Assembly: GCA_029194665.1 (NCBI GenBank)
Contig: JARFXO010000001.1
Span: 744,001-808,000, forward strand
DNA: 64,000 nucleotides
Direction of reading: 5' to 3'
DNA from: Nitrospira sp.
Lineage (GTDB): Bacteria; Nitrospirota; Nitrospiria; Nitrospirales; Nitrospiraceae
A program made the position numbers and the translations under genes. Each line of letters begins with the position of its first letter. Position 1 is the stretch's first letter. The notes under the pieces were generated by a model. That model was not told the origin of the DNA, ran no database searches, and was given only the letters and a program-made list of their open reading frames with translations. This document shows, piece after piece, positions 51,317-59,406 of this stretch.

Positions 51317-53557
51317 TCAATTCAGCAAGCTCGGCCGCCGCACATGTTTCATGACTCGCTCCTTTTGTCTCATGCGGGCCGCATCGATGAGCATGCGACC
51401 GGCCCAGCGGTACACATTGAACTCCTGAATCAGTCCCCGCATACTCTGCATCCTGGCCCGCTGTTCCAGCTTCGGCATCGTCAGGCCAAGGTGGAGCGCG
51501 GCGGCAAACTGGTCGATGTCGTAGGGATTGATCACGAGCGCCTCCGTCAGTTCACGAGCGGCTCCCGTAAATTGACTCAGAATCAACACTCCTTGCTCGT
51601 CGTCCCGAGCACCGACGAATTCTTTGGCGACCAAATTCATGCCGTCATGGAGACTGCTGACCACGCACAGGTCCGCGCCACGGTAACACTCATGGACCTG
51701 TGCCGGCTCATGATGCTGAATCCTCAGGCAGATCGGTTCATAGCCGTCCCGCCCAAACCGCTTGTTGATCTGCTCGGCCAGTGCAGAGACTTGGCCGGTA
51801 AAATGGTGGTACTGCTCGATCGTTGAACGGCTGGGGGCTGCGATCTGAACAAACGTAAATTTCCCGATCCATTCCGGCAGCAATTCCAGCAACCGTTCTA
51901 CGGCCATGAACCGTTCCAGGATCCCCTTCGTATAATCAAGCCGTTCCACCCCGAGACCGACAAGACGATCGGGAGGCATCCCATAGGTCTCGCGGAGTTT
52001 GGCTCGGCATTCCGGGACCGGCCGTTGCTCATGGAGCCATTGCAACGGCCACTCGATAGAAATCGGATAGGGGTTGACCGCCGTCAACTTGCCCCCATAA
52101 GAGACCGTCGAACTGTTTCGATCGATCCGCGCCTCAAGCAACCGATCGATACTATCGATAAAATTGTTGCAATGAACCCTGGTGTGGAAGCCCAGAATGC
52201 TGCTTCCGAGCAGCCCTTCCAGAATTTCTTCGCGCCAGGGACAGATCCCAAAGCTTTCCGCGTTCGGCCATGGAATGTGCCAGAACATGATGATCGTCGC
52301 GGTCGGCAATTTATCTCGAATCAGCTTCGGCAGCAGCGCAAGATGGTAGTCCTGAACAAGGACGACCGGATTGTCGGTGGTGGCCTCCTCATAGACGGCC
52401 TGAGAAAATCGCTCGTTGATGGCCACATAGTGTTTCCAATCCGATGAACGGAACGTAGGCCGGACATGGGCGATATGACAGAGCGGCCACAATCCCTCGT
52501 TGGCGAACCCGTAATAGTATCCGGCCTCCTCTTCCGCAGTGAGCCACACGCGGCGGATCTCATAGCTGGGATGCGCCGGCGGCACCGCGACATGGTCTCG
52601 TCCGTCCACCACTTCCCGATCGGCAGAACCGTTCCCATGCGCGATCCATACGCCGGAGCAGGCACGCATCACCGGTTCGAGCGCCGAAACAAGCCCGCTC
52701 GCCGGTACCTGTAGGACGATGTTTCGATCCTGCCAGTAGTGGGCATAGGGCTGTCGGTTAGACACAATCAACACCTGATCGCCCGCGAGCTGCTCGTGAA
52801 GGATCGTCTTGAGGCTGCTCGGGGTCCACGAAATCTGGCTCTCATCGCGCATGCGGCGATCAGATTCTAGAGCCTGCACCAACGAGCGCAAGTCCTTCGC
52901 CAAGGGCCGGAGTTCCGGAGCATGCTGTTCATGGGCCAGCGGGGTCAACAGCCTTTCTCCTTTCAACATGGCCCGAACTCCGGTCATCCATCCTTTCCAA
53001 ATGAAATGTGCCACCAACACGGTGACCAGCGAGATGACGGCTGTCAGTCCTGCAAACAGATAGAAGACGTACCGTTTTGTATCGCTGCTTCGTTGTTGGA
53101 TAAAACTCATATCGTGGATGAGTAGAAGACGGCCCAACCGGCGCCCGTTTGCTTCGATCAAGGCAGAAGTGATATGGAGGGGTCCGCTGCTGAATGACCT
53201 GACAGTGGACGAGTCGGATGCAAAATCGAGTGTAGCCTTACAGGTGACGTCCTGCGGGTATGCCTGGGTCTCATAAAGCAGATGGTGGTCGAGATCGCAA
53301 AATCCCAGGGCGTACATTCGTTCGTCCTGAAGAATGCGCGTAAAATAGGCCAGGATCTTGTCCTTTGAATTGGTTACCAAGAGGTCTGCAAGTGGGACCT
53401 CCATCGTATTGACCATGAGTTTCGATCGCATGTCGAGATCTCGCACAAACCATTTCAATTCAAGCGAGTCGACAAGAGGGATTACGCCATAGGCGATCAC
53501 TCCCAACACGATCACTAACGGGAGAACGAACCGAAGTGAGAGCCGCAAGAACCTCAT
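51317..53557 (-). CDS. otsA: Trehalose-6-phosphate synthase with membrane sensor-like N-terminus
   Basis: 746 residues; ordinary OtsA has about 460-480. Residues about 9-27 (LRFVLPLVIVLGVIAYGVIP) and 168-190 (YVFYLFAGLTAVISLVTVLV) are membrane segments with an extracytoplasmic domain of about 130 residues between them (LYETQAYPQDVT, RSFSSGPLHITSALIEANGR). A HAMP-like linker (MLKGERLLTPLAHEQHAPEL) leads to the GT20 domain from residue ~260: VLIVSNRQPYAHYW, VWIAHGNGSADREVVDG, FANEGLWPLCHIAHVRPTFR, LVQDYHLALLPKLIRDKLP, FWHIPWPNAESF, GLGVERLDYTKGILERFMAV and NLVAKEFVGARDDEQGVLIL. The GT20 reaction joins UDP-glucose and glucose-6-phosphate. Sensor-controlled trehalose synthesis is inferred. Confidence 0.92.
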   Translation of the reverse strand: MRFLRLSLRFVLPLVIVLGVIAYGVIPLVDSLELKWFVRDLDMRSKLMVNTMEVPLADLLVTNSKDKILAYFTRILQDERMYALGFCDLDHHLLYETQAYPQDVTCKATLDFASDSSTVRSFSSGPLHITSALIEANGRRLGRLLLIHDMSFIQQRSSDTKRYVFYLFAGLTAVISLVTVLVAHFIWKGWMTGVRAMLKGERLLTPLAHEQHAPELRPLAKDLRSLVQALESDRRMRDESQISWTPSSLKTILHEQLAGDQVLIVSNRQPYAHYWQDRNIVLQVPASGLVSALEPVMRACSGVWIAHGNGSADREVVDGRDHVAVPPAHPSYEIRRVWLTAEEEAGYYYGFANEGLWPLCHIAHVRPTFRSSDWKHYVAINERFSQAVYEEATTDNPVVLVQDYHLALLPKLIRDKLPTATIIMFWHIPWPNAESFGICPWREEILEGLLGSSILGFHTRVHCNNFIDSIDRLLEARIDRNSSTVSYGGKLTAVNPYPISIEWPLQWLHEQRPVPECRAKLRETYGMPPDRLVGLGVERLDYTKGILERFMAVERLLELLPEWIGKFTFVQIAAPSRSTIEQYHHFTGQVSALAEQINKRFGRDGYEPICLRIQHHEPAQVHECYRGADLCVVSSLHDGMNLVAKEFVGARDDEQGVLILSQFTGAARELTEALVINPYDIDQFAAALHLGLTMPKLEQRARMQSMRGLIQEFNVYRWAGRMLIDAARMRQKERVMKHVRRPSLLN

Positions 53558-53944
53558 GGGAACAAGTTAGTGTACTTGCCCTGAGAAATCAAATGCGTTC
53601 CGGTGTGGACTCGTACTGACTCATCGGTCATTGTCCGGCAATTTCCCACAGGCCTATTCGCCCATAGACGCGATCAACGCCTCATTCGTCGTCACTCCTC
53701 CATGGAGTGACCTGTTGTAGCTTCCAGCCCATCGACTGGACGATCCGTCGACTTCTTCCGCATCTCTGGAAACCCCCAACCGTCTTCGTAAAGGTTCCCT
53801 CACCTGCTCTGCAATAACACCTGCCAAAGGAAGTCCCCGCTCGGGGGGTGTTCCCCGACCTTTGGCCGATACCCTTGGGAGCGCTCACTGGGCGACGCTT
53901 TGCCCACCAATGTTGACGCTCAAACCCCAGACGAAAGATGGATC
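53558..53944. other. Intergenic, no gene recognised
   Basis: It lies between otsA and the receiver gene (divergent), so it should hold both promoters. No protein-like frame was seen; a small minus frame at 53682-53888 is basic, Cys/Arg/Gly-rich and unsupported. Confidence 0.4.
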
Positions 53945-54496
53945 ATGACCCCAGCAGCACGGAAGCGATCCTCCGGCCCTTTGCGACTCTACCTTGTCGA
54001 CGCACATCCTGTGGCTCGGCTTGGATTGCGAGCCTTCTTCGATAGGTACCCGTCCATCAACGTATCGGGGGATGCAACCACGCTTGCCGCTGCCCTACAG
54101 GATTTACGGCGCTGCAAGCCTGATGTGCTGATTACAGACAGCTTTCCGATCCCAAAACGAGTGTTGGGTCGACTGCCCACCCTCCGTGTTCTCTATACTT
54201 TGGAGTCGCTCGCGCACTGCTCGCTGGTTAGACTTCTGGAGGATCTCACTCACGGACAAGCCGGCTTTGCGTTGAAGAGTCTGACATTGGCCAGGCTTCT
54301 GAAAGCCGTGCGTCAGGTTGCAGCAGGACGAAGGTATAGAGACCCAGCCTTCATGCGCCTCGTCAAAGCAGAGCAGCAACCGTCGCAGGCTCTCTCACCG
54401 AAGAAGCAGCGACGCCAACCTAACTTGCTTCAAGGTCAGACAAAGGCCCAGAAAAGAACGACGAAGCGCGGGACGCAGAGGCAAAGGAAGAAGTAA
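53945..54496 (+). CDS. Receiver-only response regulator with basic tail
   Basis: 183 residues from ATG 53945 (a TTG at 53900 would extend it). LRLYLVDAHPVARLGLRAFF is a NarL/FixJ-type receiver start, PDVLITDSFPI gives the phospho-acceptor Asp, and FALKSLTLARLLKAVRQVAA the Lys region. The first acidic pair is reduced to one Asp (VDAH rather than DDH). No helix-turn-helix follows; the end is a Lys/Arg/Gln-rich tail (RTTKRGTQRQRKK). It may be an atypical regulator that binds nucleic acid or partner proteins through the tail. No kinase is adjacent. Confidence 0.75.
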   Translation: MTPAARKRSSGPLRLYLVDAHPVARLGLRAFFDRYPSINVSGDATTLAAALQDLRRCKPDVLITDSFPIPKRVLGRLPTLRVLYTLESLAHCSLVRLLEDLTHGQAGFALKSLTLARLLKAVRQVAAGRRYRDPAFMRLVKAEQQPSQALSPKKQRRQPNLLQGQTKAQKRTTKRGTQRQRKK

Positions 54497-55072
54497 ACTC
54501 CAGGAAGTGCGTATTTCCCGGCCTCCATCCCGATCAACGATGAAGAGTGGGCGCTACGCCCAAGTGAGGTGTGGCGGAACCATCTTGCAGCTGGTTCGAA
54601 CCTGCTTTCGAGTCTCAAGGCCCTTGACCGTCTCATCCACTCTACTTGAACGCCTGTCGCGTCCCCGCGTGCTCCTATTTGAATTGGACTGCAGGTAGCA
54701 AGGGAACGTGCCAAGCACGCTAGGTTTCCAAGACCTGAAGCGCTGCCTATGCTGTCAGCCCCGTCGAGGCAGACTCCCCTGACCGCAAAAGGTGCGGCTT
54801 CATGGCTTGCGCCACCAAGCACATTTTTCATCTCAGGACCGCACCTATCCGGCGGAGATTGCCATTGAAATGCTCTCGATCATCACTTGAAAATTACCGC
54901 CAAGGGTTTTAGGGTTGGTCATGAAATGGACGGCCTTAGATCGGTACGAGTGTGTGGCCCAACGGGGCCGACCTGTGCCCGTATGTGCTCTAAGCTCCTA
55001 TGCATCCAGTAAACCGATCATCCTGAACGACGAGCAGATTCTAAATTGAATTGAGTGGAGCCTCGGGGTGGC
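54497..55072. other. Intergenic, no gene recognised
   Basis: It includes a 60-bp segment (54517-54577) that resembles the tmRNA downstream flank at 55773-55837, then the inverted TTCGAA-centred sequence at 54592-54602 (GGTTCGAACC). No protein-like frame was found; a 131-residue minus frame at 54436-54831 looks spurious. Confidence 0.4.
54517..54577. repeat. Imperfect duplicate of ssrA 3' flank
   Basis: It aligns with 55773-55837: ATCCCGAT, AAGAG(T/C)GGGC, CAAG(T/C)GAGGT and TGG(C/T)GGA pieces in the same order with several mismatches. The two lie in the same orientation about 1.25 kb apart and bracket the pRiA4b ORF-3 gene. Confidence 0.6.
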
Positions 55073-55651
55073 ATGAGACAGGACAAGGATAAGAAGGAGA
55101 AGATCGGCGCGTCCGTGCACCAGCTCAGGGTCTCTTTGCGAGAGATTACGCCCTCGATTTGGCGACGCGTGCAAGTGCCTAGCGACATCACCTTGGCGAA
55201 GCTGCACCTTGTGTTACAGATCGCGATGGGATGGACCAATTCACACCTGCACAGGTTCAGCATCGGAGGGGTGGACTACGCCGAACCGGACCCGGACGGG
55301 CACCTGAATTTTCAGAGCGACCGGCGCGCTCGCCTGAATCATGTGGCACGCGCAAAGCAGAAGTTCGAGTACGAATATGACTTCGGAGATAGCTGGAAGC
55401 ACGACATCGTCGTGGAGAAGACGCTTCAACCGGAGTCTGGAGCCACCTACCCCTTCTGTTTGGCCGGCGAGCGGGCATGTCCACCTGAGGATTGCGGCGG
55501 TCTGTGGGGATATCAGGAATTTCTCGAAGCGATCATGAATCCCGCCCACAGGGAGCACGAGGAGCTGTTGGTCTGGGTAGGCGGCAGCTTTGATCCGGAG
55601 ATGTTCGATCTGGACGCCGTCAACACATCACTCCGGCGTCTTCGGGTTTGA
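55073..55651 (+). CDS. Plasmid pRiA4b ORF-3 family protein
   Basis: 192 residues from ATG 55073 with GGGGTGG upstream. VHQLRVSLREITPSIWRRVQ, LHLVLQIAMGWTNSHLHRF, YEYDFGDSWKHDIVVEKTL and CPPEDCGGLWGYQEFLEAI are the family motifs (PF07929). The W-R, DFGDSW-H and PPEDCGG segments are fully conserved, but no biochemical role is established. The gene lies between two copies of the ssrA flank sequence, consistent with insertion here. Confidence 0.9.
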   Translation: MRQDKDKKEKIGASVHQLRVSLREITPSIWRRVQVPSDITLAKLHLVLQIAMGWTNSHLHRFSIGGVDYAEPDPDGHLNFQSDRRARLNHVARAKQKFEYEYDFGDSWKHDIVVEKTLQPESGATYPFCLAGERACPPEDCGGLWGYQEFLEAIMNPAHREHEELLVWVGGSFDPEMFDLDAVNTSLRRLRV

Positions 55652-55771
55652 AGCGATGGCGACTATCAGTTGATGGAGTCCTTCGGAGGCATCACGAAAA
55701 AAGACCTCGCGCGAGCTGTCGGAACGCACGAAGTGCGGTATGACACAAATGGAAACACTGAAGGCGTTTAT

Positions 55772-55812
55772 CCGCCCGCCTTAATCCCGATAAAGCGATA
55801 AAGAGCGGGCGG
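55772..55812 (-). terminator. Hairpin downstream of ssrA
   Basis: CCGCCCGC at 55772-55779 and GCGGGCGG at 55805-55812 form a perfect 8-bp stem, about 20 bp past the tmRNA 3' end on the minus strand. There is no clear T run after it, so it may act with processing rather than as a strong intrinsic terminator. Confidence 0.5.
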
Positions 55813-55829
55813 CACGCGCAAGCGAGGTT

Positions 55830-56179
55830 TGGTGGAGGCGAGGGGAGTTGAACCCCTGTCCGAAGATCGTCGGTACACTGCGTCTACATGTGTAGCCGAC
55901 AATTTAAGCTTCGCAGCCGTCCACGCCCATCGGCAGGCTTAGAACAGCCGCTAGCCCAGAAAAGTCTCGTCTTCAGCCGCTGAGCACCGGCTTGGGACCA
56001 GCCCGCTGCATCACGCCATTCCACCCCCGCGGGCCTCAGATGGAACGACGTCTCAGCCTAAATTAGGCTGCGAGTGCCAGTTCTTGATTGGCAGTTGCAT
56101 TTTCCCGGAGGGTTACGAGTCCCCGAGAGCTCGACATGCGACAGTGACCTCAGTATCCCCGTCGAAACCGGTCGCCCCC
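55830..56179 (-). ncRNA. ssrA: tmRNA
   Basis: 350 nt. The 5' end at 56179 begins GGGGGCGACCGGTTTCGACG, and the 3' end reads CAACTCCCCTCGCCTCCACC plus the final A at 55830, so both acceptor-arm halves and the T-arm (GGGGTTCAACTCCCC) are present. The tag frame reads ...ATANQELALAA followed by TAA, typical of tmRNA degradation tags. It frees stalled ribosomes with SmpB, and tagged proteins go to proteases such as ClpXP or Lon. Confidence 0.97.
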
Positions 56180-56300
56180 TTTGTTCAGGTTGTTGCCCAA
56201 CTCATTACAGATGCTCATCATACCGCACCTGTCAATCGGACGCCACTTTCTGTCCAAAGCCCCTTCTCGAAGATTGTCGAACACTATCCGCCTGAGGTCT

Positions 56301-57545
56301 CTACTCATCCAGGCTCGGACGGACAAGGAAAGGTCCATAGTGGAACGCAAAGAGTAGATATGCGCCACTCCAGCTGAGTGCCGACAGGCTAAGTAACGCA
56401 TGAGTAAGGAGTGTCGGTGTCTCGGGGTTCGGGGCAAAAATTCGCAGTAATGCTCCGACATTGACGAGTATGTAGATCGCCACCGTGAGCCGATCAGCAT
56501 GTCGCGGTCGTCCCGTGTGGCCGAGACTCGCTCGAGTCATCACGGCCAGGGTCATCGCCCCCATCGCTCCAGTGGTGAGAAGATGAACCGCGTTCGCGGT
56601 GGAAAATCCAATTCCTAGAATCGCCCCGCCAAGCGCGATCAAAAACAATCCCACCCATCCATAACCGATATGGAGAATCACCACGAGTGGCTCGCCCAAG
56701 GTCCGCCACCCTCCCCAGCGCAGCACGCGCACCACACTTGCTACTCCGGCGACAAGCAGCATGGTTCCTGCCCACACACTTTCCGGCTGGGCGATCCAGG
56801 CAAGCGCAGCCACGAGGACCAGCAGGATAGCCGCAGCATCCATCGGAGAAAATACTTCCGGCAGCTTTGTCATGTCCCTACCAGCCAAGAACTCCCGGGT
56901 AAAAGTGGGCGTGAGACGTCCGCCGATGATCGTCAACAGCAGCGTCATCACCGACAAGGCAAAGCGTTCGGGGAAATCAGTGGGCACACCGGGCAAAGCC
57001 GATATGTGAAAGAGAATGTTCGCACAAGCATAGAAACTGACCAGCACACCGATCGGCGCCCGGTCCCAACAGCCGGCTGCGATAATCTCCCGCCAGACGT
57101 AGGCCGCCAGCAGGACCAAGAAGGCTCCGTCGATCGCGGCGGCTGCAGGGCCCCCTGTCCACGGGAAGACCAACAGCAGTCGCCCAGCCAGCCACAGCAG
57201 GAACATGGCTAGCAAGGGGGCGCCTCTGAGCGGCATGCGATCGGTCCAATTCGGCATCGCCGTCAGCAGAAATCCTGCAATCAACGCCGGTATGAACCCG
57301 AACAGCATCTCATGGACATGCCATTCACGCGGGCGATAAAGAAATTCTACATGCACACCGCCAGCGAACAGGGTAATCCAGAAGAGGACGGTCAGACCAG
57401 CGAAGAGCGCGGCACCCAGAAAGAACGGCCGGAATCCGTACGACAAAAATGCTGGTCCCGCGTAAAGGGGAAACGATGGTTCGTCGCCCCCTTGTGTTAC
57501 GACGGCTACCGGCTGAGTCACAATCTGCATTTCCTTTGGTGCCAT
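56301..57545 (-). CDS. nnrS: NnrS family membrane protein
   Basis: 414 residues with about twelve membrane segments. Family motifs: FLSYGFRPFFLGAALFAGLT, PREWHVHEMLFGFIPALIAG (His residues that may bind heme/copper), FLLTAMPNWTDRMPLRG and AVHLLTTGAMGAMTLAVMTR (His). NnrS is linked to nitric-oxide stress and denitrification regulation. Conservation of the His/Met set supports the call. Neighbour genes give no pathway; in a nitrite oxidiser, NO handling is plausible. Confidence 0.92.
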   Translation of the reverse strand: MAPKEMQIVTQPVAVVTQGGDEPSFPLYAGPAFLSYGFRPFFLGAALFAGLTVLFWITLFAGGVHVEFLYRPREWHVHEMLFGFIPALIAGFLLTAMPNWTDRMPLRGAPLLAMFLLWLAGRLLLVFPWTGGPAAAAIDGAFLVLLAAYVWREIIAAGCWDRAPIGVLVSFYACANILFHISALPGVPTDFPERFALSVMTLLLTIIGGRLTPTFTREFLAGRDMTKLPEVFSPMDAAAILLVLVAALAWIAQPESVWAGTMLLVAGVASVVRVLRWGGWRTLGEPLVVILHIGYGWVGLFLIALGGAILGIGFSTANAVHLLTTGAMGAMTLAVMTRASLGHTGRPRHADRLTVAIYILVNVGALLRIFAPNPETPTLLTHALLSLSALSWSGAYLLFAFHYGPFLVRPSLDE

Positions 57546-57736
57546 TGTGTGATTCTCGCCGGGGGATCGGAGTCATGTCAATCCTGAGAGCTGCGTTACC
57601 AAAGCTGACACTGTCCCCGATCGTCCAGGCGCCGATCATCACATCTCCCTGCCGACACAGCTGCAGGATACCTCGATAATTCGATCAGCTTCTCAACAAT
57701 AGATTCGACCGGCTACATTCATTTCAACTCCATCTC

Positions 57737-58171
57737 CTATTGTGTGACACCCGGTATAGCCCCGAAGGGCGTCCGGCATCCGCAGGGAAGCCCTGTCGGC
57801 ATATGCGTTTCCAGTGGGCAGTTCCCATACTGAGTGGCGCAGAAGGTTGCGTTTCTACTTGAGAACGCGGGAACATTGAATGGTAGGTTTGTCTGACCTG
57901 CCCCTGTGTTTGAATTGGCTTGCCCGGAAGGGTTCTGCTTGAATGGGTCTGCCGCAATGGGCGCCACGACCTTTATCACGTCGGCAACCGCCTTGATGGA
58001 CTCGTCTCTTACTTTAAAGGTGGTACACATGTTGTCGATGTCATCAACGCTGAACCCCTTCTCTTTCATTGCGATCATCTCCTGACTGTTGCAGGTGCGA
58101 TGCCTCTCCACACACCCGGTCATGAGGCTTAGCAGTCCCATGGCGAACATCACGTTCGGTATGAATCTCAT
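57737..58171 (-). CDS. Cys-rich lipoprotein
   Basis: 144 residues from ATG 58171 with GAGGAGGTG upstream. The lipobox is LMTGC after MRFIPNVMFAMGLLSLM. The mature part holds several Cys (TCNSQE, DNMCTTF, TFCATQYGNCP, PCGCRTP) and a helical centre (AVADVIKVVAPIAADP), then a Pro/Gly/Thr-rich end. No family is recognised. Confidence 0.7.
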   Translation of the reverse strand: MRFIPNVMFAMGLLSLMTGCVERHRTCNSQEMIAMKEKGFSVDDIDNMCTTFKVRDESIKAVADVIKVVAPIAADPFKQNPSGQANSNTGAGQTNLPFNVPAFSSRNATFCATQYGNCPLETHMPTGLPCGCRTPFGAIPGVTQ

Positions 58172-58407
58172 AAGGCACCTCCTCGTAAGACCCATTTCGA
58201 TTTGTTGACCGCGCAATTGTCATAGGTCCTAGGCGCGCAGGATTTGCACTGTCTTTCGTCAGAAAACCTAAAATCCATCGCTGTCTGAAATAAAACCGCA
58301 TGGGGCTTCAGCATTAGGCGACCCATAGCTTGACCAACAACCGTGCAAAGATCGTGCGGAGATTCGGGGCTCAAATATACACAATTATTCATACGCATTT
58401 CTAGCAT
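58168..58407 (-). CDS. Possible small Cys-containing protein before lipoprotein
   Basis: Up to 79 residues (start uncertain). MNNCVYLSPESPHDLCTVVG and RQCKSCAPRTYDNCAVNKSK are Cys-rich, protein-like segments. Its stop TGA overlaps the lipoprotein ATG (ATGA), which suggests coupling, although the lipoprotein also has its own strong ribosome site. No similarity is recognised; it could be chance. Confidence 0.35.
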   Translation of the reverse strand: MLEMRMNNCVYLSPESPHDLCTVVGQAMGRLMLKPHAVLFQTAMDFRFSDERQCKSCAPRTYDNCAVNKSKWVLRGGAL

Positions 58408-59017
58408 ACGTAACTTGCAGGCGAGACGGCGTGCTTCGTAATAAGATCTTAGGAAAGGTCTGATTAATTCAGGGCTTCAGACAGTGATCAGTTAAATTCC
58501 CTGTGTTTTGTCTGCTGGTTAATCGACATCGGAAATTATTCAGACCTTCCTCAGATGAACGGCTTCGAAAGGCGTTGAATCGAATATGATTCAGAGCGAA
58601 TCTCTCTGGAATCAGCGGTCGTCCAGGGAGCCAACCCCAATATCCATGGAATCACGGATACTTCAGTCCAAAGAGGTTCTATGTGGAATCGACCGGCTCG
58701 GACCGTTTACGTATGAAAAACATAGCCTTTTCGAACGATGTGGCATGGTCGCATCGGACCATTCTACATTCGCAGAGACCTGTATCCTTTTGTCTCTCGG
58801 AGCGTATCGTTTGAGATACGGTCGCCAAATGGAATCCTCTGCATAGCGCCCTATAAAGGAAACCATGAAAGGGCGCTCAGATCCGGCATTGATTGCCGAT
58901 AGCCCTCGTGCGCCCTCGTTGATCTCCTGGTGGCACCGGCATTGCTTAGTTACTGAGATCATCGGTTGATGAATCGCGATTCAGCGGTTCTCAACTGTTT
59001 ACCGAGGAGGGATTCCG
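58408..59017. other. Intergenic, no gene recognised
   Basis: There are several short inverted motifs around GATTC and GAATC (58568-58630 and 58960-58985) but no coding frame with protein-like composition. The zinc-ribbon gene downstream has a GAGGAGGG site at its right end. Confidence 0.4.
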
Positions 59018-59242
59018 ATGACCTGTACCAGATGCAGCGGGCTCATGGTCGTGGACCATTTACTGGATATGCAAGAAAGTTATCTGCCGATGTGGATGCG
59101 CGGACTACGGTGTATGACCTGCGGCAATATCGAGGATCCGGTGATCCACCATCACCGGATTATGCAGCGCACTCGGAGGGCCAACCGGCTGGCTACACGC
59201 TTGGCCTTGGCGAAAAAGGTCGTTCGGCCGGCAGCGGCGTAG
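59018..59242 (+). CDS. Small zinc-ribbon protein
   Basis: 74 residues; GAGGAGGG lies just upstream of the ATG. CTRCSGLM at the start and CMTCGNIED near residue 32 form a two-CxxC zinc ribbon with a hydrophobic middle. The end is basic (RTRRANRLATRLALAKKVVR). Such small proteins may bind nucleic acid or proteins. No family name is certain. Confidence 0.7.
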   Translation: MTCTRCSGLMVVDHLLDMQESYLPMWMRGLRCMTCGNIEDPVIHHHRIMQRTRRANRLATRLALAKKVVRPAAA

Positions 59243-59406
59243 TGGGATAGCAAACCTACTCATCGAGACTTGGCACAGGTGGAAATTTCTGGTGGCATTC
59301 GCGTGTAGGAGTCTTTGCACAACCAGCCGGTAGGAGCTATGGAACGGCCTCCCATTCCCGACGATGACCTGTCGCTGGATTCGAGTCGATAGCCGAAGGC
59401 AGATTG

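Noticed and set aside
53682..53888. 68-residue minus-strand protein
   Set aside because: Basic, Gly/Arg-rich composition and no start signal; likely chance.
54436..54831. 131-residue minus-strand protein
   Set aside because: Composition and lack of ribosome site look random, and it overlaps the receiver gene's 3' end and the ssrA-flank repeat.
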